From NCBI GenBank assembly GCA_963798655.1, contig CAWCUH010000003.1:62001-126000 (forward strand): 64,000 nucleotides of DNA. The letters run 5' to 3'. Both the position numbers and the translations under genes were made by a program. The notes under the pieces were generated by a model that made no database searches, was not told the origin of the DNA, and was given only the letters and a program-made list of their open reading frames with translations. This DNA is from CAVSMC01 sp963798655 (GTDB lineage Bacteria > Pseudomonadota > Gammaproteobacteria > Burkholderiales > Casimicrobiaceae). Below, piece by piece: positions 43,533-55,400 of this stretch (position 1 is its first letter; each line of letters begins with the position of its first letter).

Positions 43533-46500
43533 ATGGCCGCTGATGCCGTTTCCCCGATCGTCTTCGTCGTCCCGGGCGTCGTCGTCGTCGGCGCCGCGTC
43601 GCGTGCAGCGGTCGCCCCCGACGGCGCGCCCGCCGGCCGGGTCAAGGCGTCGGTGCGACTCGGCGTGCAACGCGATGCGGCGGTGGAGAACCGGCTCGAA
43701 GCGATTCCCGGCCGAGATGTCGTCGTAATCCACATCGCGAACGGTCCGTCGCTGATGCTCCACCCCGAGACCGCGCGCGATCTGCTGCTCGCGCAAGGCG
43801 ACGTGCCGCGCACACGCGGCGCGCGAGGTGCGACGCAACCGCTTCCGACCGAAGTGCGGGTACCGCTGCGCCTGCAATGGCGCGGCCTCGATCGCGGCAT
43901 TCCAACCCGCGGCGCGATGCGTGGCGCGATGGGCGATGTCGTCGCGACGGGCATCGACATCGTGACCGGACTCGCGAAGGACCGTGCGGCGACGCTCGCC
44001 GCCACCGAGATCGTCAAGCGGGTCGACGCGCAAGTCGACGAGGGCGTCTACGCGCTCGCGCCCGACGCGCTCACGCGGCTCAAGGGAAGCGGCGCGAGGC
44101 TCGACAGCGTTCCGGCGGCCGACGGCCCGATGCTCGTGCTGGTCCACGGCACGTTCGTCGAGACGCTGAGCTCGTTCGGCAACCTTTGGACGCACCATCC
44201 GCAGCGCGTGCAACGCCTCTTCGAGCGCTATCGGGGACGCGTGTACGCGCTCGACCACCGCACGCTCGGCGTGAGCCCGATCGCGAACGCGCTGACGCTC
44301 GCGCAAGCGCTGCCGGCAGGCGCCCGCGTCCATCTGCTGACGCATTCGCGCGGCGGCCTCGTCGCCGAGGCGCTCGCGCGCGTGTGCGCCGATCCCGAGG
44401 GCGCGCACAGCGAGCGCAAGCGCTTCGCGGACACGCCCGACGCGGCGCGGCTCGACGAGCTCGCGAAGCTCGTGAGGGCGCGCGGCATCCGCGTCGAGCG
44501 CGTCGTGCGCGTCGCGTGCCCCGCGCGCGGCACGCTGCTCGCATCGCGGCGTCTCGACGCGTACCTGTCGGTGTTCAAGTGGACGCTGGAGCTCGCCGGC
44601 ATTCCGGTCGCGCCGGAAATCGTCGACTTCATCGGCGAGGTCGCGCAGCGGCGCGAGGACAAAAGCCTGCTGCCCGGACTCGAAGCGCAGATTCCGGACA
44701 GCGCGTTCGTGCAGTGGCTGCACGCCGTCGACGAGCCGCTTCCCGGCGAGCTGCGCGTCGTCGCCGGCGACATCGAGGGCGACTCCGTCGTGTCGTGGCT
44801 CAAGACGCTGATGGCCGACGCGTTCTACTGGACCGACAACGACCTGATCGTGCAGACGCGCTCGATGTACGGCGGCGCTCCGCGTGCCGACGGCGCGACG
44901 TTCGTGCTCGACCAGGGCGGCAAGGTCACGCATTTCGCGTACTTCGCGAACGAGCGCACGGCGGAGGCGATCGTCGACGCGCTCGTGCTGGACGCGCCGG
45001 TCGAGTATCGGCAGATCGGCCCGCTGTCGTGGGCCGGACAGTCGCCGACGGGCACGCGCGCCGCGCTTCGCGGCGCCGGTGCGCCGTCTCCGGACAAGCC
45101 CGCCGTGTTCGTGCTGCCCGGCATTCTCGGCAGCAATCTGAAGGTCGGCGGCAAGCGCATCTGGCTCGGCTGGCGCATCGTCAACGGCCTTCGCCGCCTC
45201 GAGTACAAGGCCGTTCAGCCGGACGGCGTCGAGCCGGACGGACCGATCGAGAGCACGTACGAGCGGCTGGTCGAGTTCCTGGCGGCGACGCACGACGTGA
45301 TTGCGTTCGCGTACGACTGGCGCCGGCCGATGGAGGACGAAGGGCGGCGGCTCGCGGCAGCGATTGAAGCCGCGCTCGATGCGCGCAAGACGAGCGGCCA
45401 GCCGGTGCGCATCGTCGCGCACTCGATGGGCGGTCTCGTCGCGCGCGCGATGCAGCTCGAGCAGCCGGGCGTGTGGGATCGGATGATGGCGCATGCCGGC
45501 GCGCGGATGCTGATGCTCGGAACGCCGAACGGCGGCTCGTGGGCGCCGATGCAGGTGCTCTCCGGCGACGACACGTTCGGCAATACGCTGGTCGCGTTCG
45601 GCGCGCCGTTCCAGGACCACGAGGCGCGTCAGATGATGGCCGAGCTGCCCGGGTTCCTGCAGCTGCAGCGCGGATTGCTCGATCCTGCGCTCGCTCTCGG
45701 CACGCAGGCCACGTGGCAACGCCTCGCCGACGACGATCTGCGCCGCGTCCAGCAGTACAACTACTGGCATCGCGATGCGCTGCAGGCGACGCCTTACCAA
45801 TGGGGCGTGCCGACGCAGCCGGTGCTCGATCGCGCGATCGCGTTGCGCAGGCGCTTCGACGATCAGGTTGCGCGCGCGCTGTCCGCGTTCACGGACAAGC
45901 TGCTGCTCGTCGTCGGCAAGGCGCGGTTCACGCCCGATGGCTTCGAGGTCGGCGAGGACGGCCTGTTCTATCTCGACGCGCCGGAAAGCGGCGACGGCCG
46001 CGTGACGCGCGCGAGCGCGATGCTGCCCGGCGTGCGCACGTGGCGCATCGACTGCGAGCACGGCAATCTTCCGGATGCCAAAGCGGCGTACGGCGGCTAT
46101 CTCGATCTGCTCGAGCGAGGCGACACGACGCAGCTCGAGCCGCTCGCCGAACCCGTCGCGCCCCGCGGCGCGGTCGCGCCGGCCGAGGTGCGCGTGCGAA
46201 GCCGTCCGTCGCGCGAGCGGCCGAACGCGGTGCCGCCGCAGAGCGAGCGCGAGATCTATGCGCCGCCCGTGGCTGAGCGCGGCGCCGCCGCGCCCGCCGG
46301 TCCCGCGCTGCACGTCGGCGTCGTCAACGGCGACGTGATGTTCGTGCGCGAGCCGCTGATGATCGGCCATTACCGCTCGCTGCGACTGACCGGGGCGGAG
46401 AAGGCGGTCGATCGCCTGATCGGCGAGCGGATGCAGACGTCGCTCCGAGTCGGCGCTTATCCCGAGACCGTCGGCGCGAACGAGGTGTTCGTCAACACGT

Positions 46501-49236
46501 CGCGCGATCGCCGACAACCCGTGGCGCATGCCGCGTCCCGAAGCGGTGATCGTCGTCGGCCTCGGCGACGAAGGGAAGCTGCAGGCGAGCGATCTCGCGT
46601 CGACGGTTCGACAGGCGGTCATCGAATGGTCGCGCCGGCTGACCGAGGACGCCGACGTTGCGCTGCAGTTCGAGCTCGCCGCGACGCTGATCGGCAGCGG
46701 CGGCACGCGGATGTCGCCGGGACAATCGGCGCAGCTGATTGCGCAGGGCGTGTGGGAGGCGAACCAGCGCATCGGCCAGCAGAACGCGCTGCTCGAGCGC
46801 GGCGCGCAGTCGCGCGAGCATGCCGACAAGCGAGCATGGCCGCAGGTTTCGCGGCTGTCCCTGATCGAGCTCTATCTCGATCGCGCGAGCGAAGCGTGGC
46901 GCGCGTTGCAGGTTCAGGCCGCCTCGGCGCCCAGCCGCTATGTCGTCGACGACGTCGTCGCGATCGGCACCGGCGGTCTCGCGCGCCCGGCCGATGCGAG
47001 CTATCGCGGCGCCGATTACGACTTCATCACCGTGGAAACGCGGCTCGACGCCGACGGCGCGACCGAAGTCGCCTATACGCTCGACACGCGGCGCGCGCGA
47101 TCCGAGGTGCGCGCGCAGGCGACGCAAGGCGCGCTGCTCGACGCGCTGGTGCTCGGCGCATCGAATGCCGACAACCGCGATGCGCGCATCGGCCGCACGC
47201 TGTTCCAGCTGCTGGTGCCCCTCGAGCTCGAGCCGTTCCTCGGCGGCACGACCGACATCGTGATGGAGCTCGACCCGGGCACCGCCGGCGTTCCATGGGA
47301 GTTGCTCGACACCGACAGCGGCACGCGCGGTGCGAGCGATCCGCGTCCGTGGTCGATTCGCACGAAGCTGCTGCGGAAGCTGCGCACCGAGCAATTCCGG
47401 GCGCAGCCGGTCGATGCGCTCGCCGACGCGCGGGTGCTCGTGATCGGCGCGCCGAAATGCGATCCGACCCGATATCCGCCGCTGCCCGGCGCCATCGCCG
47501 AGGCGAGCGACGTCGCGCAAAGCCTGGCCACGGCGTTGTCGGCGAGCGCGGTGACGCCGCTCATCGCGCGCGACGACGTGGACAACAGCGGCGCGAGCGC
47601 CGCCGTCGTGATGGACACGCTGCTCGCGAGCGATTGGCGCATCGTGCATATCGCCGGTCACGGCGCGCCCGCGGAGCTCGCGGGGCCGAAGCCGCTGCGC
47701 CCGGGCGATCCGCCGCAGCGCGTCGCGAATCCGGGCGGCGTCGTGCTGTCCGACAATTCCTTCCTCGGTCCGCGCGAGATCCGAACGATGCGCGTCGTGC
47801 CCGAGCTCGTGTTCGTCAACTGCTGCCATCTTGCGGCGCCGGATCGACGCCAGCTGCTGCAGCCGTATGATCGCCCGCGCTTCGCGGCGACCGTCGCGGG
47901 TGAGCTGATCCGGATCGGGGTGCGCTGCGTGATCGCCGCCGGATGGGCGGTCGACGACGACGCGGCCGGCGCATTCGCGACGACGTTCTACAACGAGCTG
48001 CTGCGCGGCAAGCGGTTCATCGACGCGGTGTCGCGCGCACGCGAAGTCGCGTGGCGGATGGGCGGCAACACGTGGGCCGCGTACCAGTGTTATGGCGATC
48101 CCGACTGGGTGTTGCGACGCGAAGCGGCGGACGCGCAGCGGCCGATCGTGTCGCCGGCGGACGAGTTCGCCGGCATCGCGTCGCCGTCGTCGCTCGTCGT
48201 CGCGCTCGATGCGATCGCCGTGCGCTGCGAGTTCCAGCACGCGGATCCCGACGAGCAACGCGGCAAGCTCGGATTTCTCGAAAGCCGGTTCGCGTCGAAG
48301 TGGGGCACGATGGGCAACGTCGCCGAGGCGTTCGCCCGCGCGCGCGCCAAAGCGGACGATTGGAGCGGCGCGATCGCGTGGTACGAGAAGGCGCTCGCCG
48401 CGAACGACGGCACGGCGACGTTCAGAGCGCGCGAGCAGCTCGACAATGCACGCGTGCGGCTTGCCGAGCAAAAGGTCCACGCGGCGCGCATGCTGGGCGA
48501 TCGCGCGGAACACGCTGCGGGCAGCGCGGCGGTTCGCGGCCGACGCGCGACGAAGAAGACGCGAGGAGCGGCGGTCGGCGGCGCGACGCGCGCCAGGGAC
48601 AAGCTCGCGTGCGCGATCGACGAGGCGCGCTCGCTCGTCCTGGCGGCGATCCCGAACCTGCAGCAGCTCGCGGCGGCGCAACCGACGATGGAGCGCGAAA
48701 GCCTCTGCGCGTCCGCGTTCAAGCGCCTCGCGATGATCGAAGCCGAAGCAGGCGACGACGAAGCCGAGGCGCGCGCGATCGCGAAGATGGCCAAGCACTA
48801 CGCGGCCGCGGAGAGGCTCGGCCGCGAGGCGCGGCTGCCGGGCGTGTTCTATCCGGCGATCAACGTGATCGCCGGGAAGCTCGTGCTCGACGCGGGCAGC
48901 GAGCGCCGGCGTGTGCACAACGGCACGATCGCTGCGGTGCGCGACGAACTGGCCGCGACGGTGCGCGAGCACCCGGACTTCTGGAGCATCGCCGCGCTTG
49001 CCGAGCTCGACATGTACGAGGCGCTCGCGCGCGGCAATCTCGCCGATGCCCGGCCGGCGATCGAAGCGAGCTTCGCCGACCTGCACAAGCGCGTCGATGC
49101 GCGGTGGCGCTGGAGCTCGGTCTACGACCAGGCGAGATTCGTGCTGCGCAAATACGTCGAGCGCGCGAGCGCAGCCGAGCGCAAGGCCGCGGCGCAGCTG
49201 CTTCGCGCGCTCGAGCGACGCGCGCGGCCCATCTGA
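43533..49236 (+). CDS. giant fusion: two alpha/beta hydrolase domains plus CHAT protease, one frameshift
   Basis: Joined across a one-base shift at about 46503 the product is about 1,900 residues. Domain 1 (about 195-480) is a lipase-like hydrolase with VLVHGTFVET and LLTHSRGGLVAEAL (nucleophile about Ser272). Domain 2 (about 520-880) is LCAT/PGAP1-like with VFVLPGILGSNLK, VAHSMGGLVARAM (about Ser631) and LGTPNGGSWAPMQ. After a variable linker, residues about 1000-1560 form a CHAT peptidase with VHIAGHGAP (His about 1376) and FVNCCHLAA (Cys about 1430/1431). The last 350 residues are helical, TPR-like. CHAT proteins are caspase-fold proteases used in bacterial immunity and cell death. The shift falls between domain 2 and CHAT, so two separate genes remain conceivable, though the second frame lacks a good ribosome-binding site. 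Confidence 0.85.
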
Positions 49237-49254
49237 CGCGCGGATGAACCATCG

Positions 49255-51306
49255 ATGGCTGCGATCCGCGTCTTCGTCGTTCGTCCCTTCGGAACGAAGG
49301 AAGGCATCGACTTCGAGCGCGTCGACGCCGAGCTGATCCAGCCGGCGCTCGCGCGGCTCGCGCAGGCGCATGGCGTGGCCGTGAGCGGCGCGACGACGCA
49401 GGAAGTGATCAGGCAGGGCAACATTCGCAACGACATGTTCCAGCGGCTCGTCACGGCCGACGTGGTGATCGCCGACGTGTCGATCGACAACGCGAACGCC
49501 TTCTACGAGCTCGGCATCCGCCACGGGCTGCAGGACCGATGGACGTTCATGATGCGCTGCGATCCGGCGCCGCGCGCCTACCCGTTCGATCTCGCCACCG
49601 ACCGCTATTTCACGTACGACGCGGCGAAGCCCGCCGAGCGTGTGGATGCGCTGGCCGACGCGCTGCGATCGACGCTCGCGAGCAACGAGCACAACAGCCC
49701 GGTATTCGCGCTGTTGCCGAAGCTCAAAGCGCATCCGCGTGCCGACCTGATCACGGTGCCCCAGGGCTTTCGCGACGAGGTCGATCGCGCGCGCAGCGCC
49801 GGCCAGCGCGGCGATCTGCGGCTGCTCGCATACGAAGTCCAGGGCTTCGAGTGGCAGAGCGAAGGGCTGCGTCTGGTCGGCGAAGCGCAGTTCAAGCTGA
49901 AGGCGTTTCGCGGTGCGCGCGAATCGTTCGAGTCGCTGCGCCGCTTCGACGACGCCGATCTCAACGCGAACCAGCGCCTCGGAACGCTCTACCAGCGGCT
50001 TGCGAGGAACGAGCGCGTCGAGGCGCGCGAAGACCTGCTGACGCGATCGGACCAGGCAATACAGCGCGCGCTCGGCGCATCGCAACGCGCGCAGGATCGC
50101 GCCGAAGCGTACGCGCTGCTCGGCAGCAACGCGAAGACGCGCTGGAGCGACGAGGTACGCGCCGCGGGCGCGGACTCGCAGAAGCGCTCGCGGCAGGCGT
50201 TGCGCTCCGGGCATCTCGATTCGGCGATCGATGCGTATCTCAACGCGCTGCGACAGAACCTCGACGCGCACTATCCGGCGGTGAACGCGCTCGGCCTGCT
50301 GAAGACGCGCGCCGATCTCGCGCAGCGGATGCCCGACATCTGGCAGGCACGGTTCGAGGACGCGCGCGCGGCCGACGACGGAGCGCGGCGCGACCGGCAG
50401 GCGATCGCGCGTATCACCGCGCTGCTGCAGATCGCGCTCGGCGTCGACGATGTCGTCGGACGTCCGGTGAGCCTCGACGCGTGGGCGGCCAACAGCAAGG
50501 CCGACCTGCTGTTGCTCACCGCGGCCGACAATCCCGAGCGCGTCGCCGACGCGTACCGGCGCGCGCTTGCCGACGCCGATCAGTTCGCGATCGAGGCGAC
50601 GCGGCGCAACATCGAGATCTATCGCGACGTCGGGCTGTTCGAGCCCGGCGCCACGGCCGCGCTGCAGGCGATCGACGAAATGCTCGCCGCCGTGGGCGCG
50701 CCGCCGCCCCGCGCGCGCGTCGTGCTGTTCACGGGGCACATGGTCGATCCGCCGACAAGGGCGAAGGATGCGATGCGCTTTCCGCCGACGGAGCGCGCCG
50801 AAGCGAGCGCGCGGCGCCTGATTCGCGACGCGCTCGCGGAGGAGGCGGGGCAGGACGGCGGCGTGTCGCTCGCGATCGCGGGCGGCGCGTGCGGCAGCGA
50901 CGTGCTGTTCCACGAAGCGTGCCTCGATTGCGGCGTCCGCAGCCAGCTCTATCTCGCGCTGCCGCAGCGGCCGTTTCTCGCCGCATCGGTGCAGCGAGGC
51001 GGTCCGCAGTGGGTCGCGCGCTACGAGGCGCTGTGCTCGCGGCTCGACACGCGCGTGCTGCAGGACAGCGAGGCGCTGCCCGACTGGCTCGTCGACAAGA
51101 CGGGCTACGACGTATGGCAGCGCAACAACCTGTGGATGATGTTCAACGCGATCGCGGCCGATGCGCGCAATCTCACGCTGATCGCGCTGTACAACGCCGA
51201 GCGCGAGGCCGACGGCCCGGGCGGCACCGGCCATCTCGTCGACACCGCGAAGGCCTGGGGCTTCAAGGCGATCGTGCTCGACGCACGGACGCTGCTCGAC
51301 GACTGA
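49255..51306 (+). CDS. TIR-like N-domain + DUF4071/TRAFs-binding-like helical region + SLOG-like C-domain
   Basis: A 683-residue protein. Residues 1-140 are a Rossmann-type TIR-like/nucleoside-deoxyribosyltransferase-like domain (IRVFVVRPFGTKEG, VVIADVSIDNANAFYELGIRHGL, quoted in parts). Residues 180-480 are helical repeats of the DUF4071 (TRAFs-binding) kind. Residues 485-683 form a second Rossmann-like domain starting RVVLFTGHMVDPP and containing AIAGGACGSDVLFHEACLD, SLOG-like in the glycine-rich turn. Proteins of this layout are repeatedly found next to CHAT, caspase and TIR genes. A nucleotide-sensing or signal-generating role is likely but unproven. It lies 18 bases after the CHAT gene and 22 before the DUF2235 gene. 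Confidence 0.82.
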   Translation: MAAIRVFVVRPFGTKEGIDFERVDAELIQPALARLAQAHGVAVSGATTQEVIRQGNIRNDMFQRLVTADVVIADVSIDNANAFYELGIRHGLQDRWTFMMRCDPAPRAYPFDLATDRYFTYDAAKPAERVDALADALRSTLASNEHNSPVFALLPKLKAHPRADLITVPQGFRDEVDRARSAGQRGDLRLLAYEVQGFEWQSEGLRLVGEAQFKLKAFRGARESFESLRRFDDADLNANQRLGTLYQRLARNERVEAREDLLTRSDQAIQRALGASQRAQDRAEAYALLGSNAKTRWSDEVRAAGADSQKRSRQALRSGHLDSAIDAYLNALRQNLDAHYPAVNALGLLKTRADLAQRMPDIWQARFEDARAADDGARRDRQAIARITALLQIALGVDDVVGRPVSLDAWAANSKADLLLLTAADNPERVADAYRRALADADQFAIEATRRNIEIYRDVGLFEPGATAALQAIDEMLAAVGAPPPRARVVLFTGHMVDPPTRAKDAMRFPPTERAEASARRLIRDALAEEAGQDGGVSLAIAGGACGSDVLFHEACLDCGVRSQLYLALPQRPFLAASVQRGGPQWVARYEALCSRLDTRVLQDSEALPDWLVDKTGYDVWQRNNLWMMFNAIAADARNLTLIALYNAEREADGPGGTGHLVDTAKAWGFKAIVLDARTLLDD

Positions 51307-51328
51307 ACGCTACGCGACGGAGGAACCG

Positions 51329-52492
51329 ATGGCGCCGAGGAACATCGTCGTTTGCTGCGATGGAACCGCGAACGAATTCGCGAAGCACAACACGAACGTC
51401 GTGCGGCTCCATTCGGTGCTCGAGCACGAGCCCGAGCGCCAGCTCGCGTACTACCATCCCGGGCTCGGCACGATGGAGCCGGCCGGGGCGCTGACGCCGC
51501 TCGCGCGCAAGGTGACGAAGCTTCTCGGCATGGCCGTCGGCTACGGGCTCGCCGACGACGTTCGCGATGCCTACGTGTTCGTGATGAACCACTACCGCGC
51601 AGGCGACCGCCTGTTCCTGTTCGGATTCAGCCGGGGTGCGTACACGGTGCGCGCCGTCGCGTCGCTGCTGCATCTGTACGGGCTGATCCGCGCCGGCAAC
51701 GAGCCGCTGGTTCCTTATGCAACGCGGATGATGAGCGGCCTCCAGCGTGCGCCGCGCGGCATGTCGCACCACGCAGCGGCGGTCGACGAGTATTTCGCGC
51801 TCGCCCGCGAGTTCAAGGCGACGATGTCGATCGAATGCCGCGCGAACTTCGTCGGCGTGTTCGACACGGTGAGCTCCGTCGGCTGGATCGCCAATCCGCT
51901 GAAGCTGCCCTACATCGCGAACAATCCCGGCATCGACATCGGCCGGCATGCGATCGCGATCGACGAGCGGCGCGCGTTCTTCCGCAATCATCTGTGGCGA
52001 GCGCCGGACGATGGCAAGGCGCACGGACCGCGGGATGTGAAGCAGGTGTGGTTCCCGGGCGTGCACTGCGACGTCGGCGGCGGTTATCCCGAAGCGCAGA
52101 GCGGGCTCGCGAAAATCGCGCTGCGCTGGATGCTCTGCGAGGCCGAGGCGGCCGGCCTGGTCGTGAGCGCGTCGAAGCGGCACCGGGTGCTCGGCGATGA
52201 CGGCGACGCGGACGTGAAGCCGGATGCGAACGCCGCCGCGCACGAGTCGCTGACCGGCGCATGGCACATCGCCGAATTCGTGCCCAAGCGCCACTTCGAT
52301 GCCGCGCACGAGCGCGAAGGATGGCGGATGAACCTGCATCGACGGCGCACGATCCCGCCCGGCTCGCTCGTGCACGTCGCCGCGCGCGAGCGCGGCCGCG
52401 ACTACTGCAAGCGCCTGCCGCCCGACGTCGAGTACGTCGACGATGTCGCGCCCGCCGCATCGCTCGGGCCGCAGCCGGCGCTCGCCGCATGA
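51329..52492 (+). CDS. DUF2235 alpha/beta hydrolase (Tle1-like phospholipase)
   Basis: A 387-residue DUF2235 protein. It begins NIVVCCDGTANEF, carries the nucleophile motif FGFSRGAYTVRAVA, an aspartate in NFVGVFDTVSSVG and the histidine segment VWFPGVHCDVGGGY, which are the family's Ser-Asp-His catalytic elements. Tle1-type type VI lipase effectors belong to this family and cleave membrane phospholipids. Whether it is an injected effector or an internal suicide lipase cannot be told; no dedicated immunity lipoprotein is adjacent. GGAGG precedes the ATG. Its stop overlaps the start of the CHAT-MBL gene (ATGA), so they are translationally coupled. Confidence 0.9.
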   Translation: MAPRNIVVCCDGTANEFAKHNTNVVRLHSVLEHEPERQLAYYHPGLGTMEPAGALTPLARKVTKLLGMAVGYGLADDVRDAYVFVMNHYRAGDRLFLFGFSRGAYTVRAVASLLHLYGLIRAGNEPLVPYATRMMSGLQRAPRGMSHHAAAVDEYFALAREFKATMSIECRANFVGVFDTVSSVGWIANPLKLPYIANNPGIDIGRHAIAIDERRAFFRNHLWRAPDDGKAHGPRDVKQVWFPGVHCDVGGGYPEAQSGLAKIALRWMLCEAEAAGLVVSASKRHRVLGDDGDADVKPDANAAAHESLTGAWHIAEFVPKRHFDAAHEREGWRMNLHRRRTIPPGSLVHVAARERGRDYCKRLPPDVEYVDDVAPAASLGPQPALAA

Positions 52493-55400
52493 GCGTCGCG
52501 ATGACCGACCCGATCCGGATTCGAACCGTCAACGCCGAGTTCCTGCGTGCGGGACCGCCGCACAACCAGCTGCTGTCGCCGCTGACTCCATATCTCGCGG
52601 TGTGCGGCGATGCCGGCGCCGGCGTCGTCTCGGTGCCGTACGAGCAGGCGGCGTTCGAGCGGCGCCTGAAGGAGCTGCGCTATGAGACCGGAGACCCCGC
52701 CGATCGACTCGCGATGCTCCACGATATCGGCGTCGACATGGGCCGGATCCTTGGCGCGGTGCCCGGCCTGCCCGGTGCGCTCAGTGTCGATTCCGACCGC
52801 GCGGCGACGCTCGTGCACCTGCGGCTCACGCTGTCGGCTTCGGAGCTCGCGCACCTGCCGTTCGAGCTCGCCAAGGTGCCGGTGGGGCCGGCGGCGACCG
52901 CCGAGAGCTGGCTCGCCGTGCAGACGCGGCCGCCGGTGTGTCTTACGCGCAACATCCGCACGGTCTCGCCGGAAGGCGTCGTGTGGCCGCAAACGCCGCG
53001 CATCCTGTTCATATCGGCGGCGCGCGATGTCGTTCCGTACGACGAGCACTACGAGGCGCTGACGGCGTCGATCGAGCCGTTTCGCCCGCACGACGTAAAG
53101 AGCGTCAAGACGAGCGGCGGCGAGCAGATCGGCGAGCTCCTCACGGTGCTCGAAGACCCGACGCTTGCCGACGTGCTCCACGAATGCCAGAGCGTCGCCT
53201 ATACGCACGTGCACATCCTCGCGCACGGCGACGAGGACGAGACGTCGCGCGGTTCGTACGGCCTCGTTCTGCGCGGCCAGGACGGCTCGGCCGACGTCGT
53301 ATCCGGCGAGCGATTCGCGAGCGCGCTGATCTCGGTCGGCGAAGATCGCGTGAACCGCCCGGCCGTGGTGAGCGTCGCGGGCTGCGACAGCGCCAACGTC
53401 GGCACGGTCGCCGTTCCCGGAGCGAGCTTCGCGCATGCGTTGCACCAGGCGGGCATTGCGCTCGTCGTCGCCTCGCAGTTCCCGCTCAGCATGGAAGGCT
53501 CCGTACCGCTCGTGCGCGCGCTCTATCAGGGGCTGCTGTGGGGCGAGCATCCGCTGCTGCTGCTGCAGCGGGCGCGCGCCGAGCTGCACGCGCGGTACAC
53601 GGCGATGTGGCACGACTGGGCGAGCCTCGTCGTGTACGAGGCGCTGCCGCATTCGCTGGGCGAGCAGCTCGACGGGCTGCGCTATCAGCAGACGCGCCGT
53701 GCGATGAACGCAGCACTGGAGCGGATCGACCGGGCGGTGGCCGCGCAGTCCGACGAGTCGCTGCAGGTGCTGCGCGACGGCGTGGCGAACGCGCTGCGCC
53801 GCATGCCGTTCGACGGGCAGTACGCCGTCGAATGCCTGGGACTTCGCGCGAGCGCGCGCAAGCGCCTCGCGCAGGCCGCGTTCACGCTCGCGGCGCGGGC
53901 GCCGGACAGCAGTGCGCAGCTCGACGATCCATTCGACCTGCTCGAGCAGTCGTACAGCGATTACAGCGAAGCGGTGCGGCGGCTCCTCGTGAACGACGGC
54001 AGGACGGTGCAGCGCGTCGCGACGCTTCACTGGGTGCTCGTGCAGTCGGTTTCGCTCGCCGCGGTGCTCGCGAAGTACGCCGACCAGGGGCAGTGGACGA
54101 CGGCGAAGCTGTGCGCCGACCTGTACTGCGCGCACACGAGCCTCGAGGAGCGCGCGTGGGCCCACGCGAGCCTCGCCGAGCTCTATCTGCTGCGACTCGC
54201 CGAGGACGGCGTCACGCCCGCGCTGCAGCGTGAGCTGCGGGATGCCGCGGTCGAGCATGCGCGCCGGCTGATCGATGCGTATCCGTTCCGCGACTATTCG
54301 CCGGTCACGTCGACACTGAGGCAGTTTCGCCGCTACGTCGACTGGTGGGGCGATGCGCGTTTCGAGCGCGCGCTCGCGAAGCGCAGCGCGGCGCCTCGCG
54401 CTGCGTGGAGTGCGCTGGTCGATGCGGCGAAGGAGCTGATCCGCCTCCTCGAGCCGGAGAACGGCGGCACGTCGTCCGGCGGATCACGCGCAAGCGACCG
54501 GCGACGAAGCGGCGCAGATCGCGTCGGCGCGCGACGCGCCGGCTGCGACGTCGGCACGCGCGGTCGCCGCGCGCACCGACGCCGAAAGAGGTTCGCCGAC
54601 GGACGCAGCGAGGCGTCGCAGCGGGGGCCACGCGGCGGCGGCAGCGACGAGCGCACGCCACGAGGGCGCGTTCTTCGACATCGAGATGCTGCCGGCCGAG
54701 CACGGCGACGCGCTGTGGATCGAGTATGGCGACGGGAAGCTTTGTCATCGGCTGCTGATCGACTGCGGCACGCAGTCGACGGCGCCGCGGCTCGCGCGGC
54801 GGATCGATGCGCTTGCGACGAGCGAACGGCGCTTCGAGCTGTTCGTGATGACGCACATCGACGCCGACCACATCGGCGGAGCGCTGCCTCTGATGCGCGC
54901 GGTGAAGCAGGGGCTGCGCTTCGGCGACGTCTGGTTCAACGGCTGGCGCCACCTTTCCGGCCAGCTCGGTGCCCGGCAGGGCGAGATGTTTTCCACCGCC
55001 ATCCGCGATCTCGAGCTGCCGTGGAATGCATGGCGCGACGGCGACGCGATCGTCGTCGCCGACGATCCGCTGCCCGTATGCACGCTGCCCGGCGGGATGA
55101 CGCTCACGCTGCTGTCGCCGCGGCCGGCCGAGTTGAGGAAGCTCGCGCCGGTATGGACGCGCGAGCTGCAGCGCTACGGCCTCGAGCCCGGCTCGCGGAT
55201 CGACTACAGCCGCTTCCTCAAGGGGCAGCCGTCGACGTCCACCGATGTCGATGCGCTCGCCGCGGAGCCCTTTTCCGCGGACGCCGGTGCGCCGAACGGC
55301 ACGAGCATCGCGTTCATCGCGCAGTATGCCGGCGCCGCGGTGCTGTTCGGCGCCGACGCTTACGCGCCGGTCCTCGCGGAATCGCTGCGGCGCCTGCTGA

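Noticed and set aside
42030..51234. Very long minus-strand open frames (about 1,600 residues each) opposite the CHAT genes
   Set aside because: They are Arg/Ala/His-rich, have no domain motifs or ribosome-binding sites, and lie antisense to genes with clear catalytic motifs. Long antisense frames are expected in G/C-ending codon usage.
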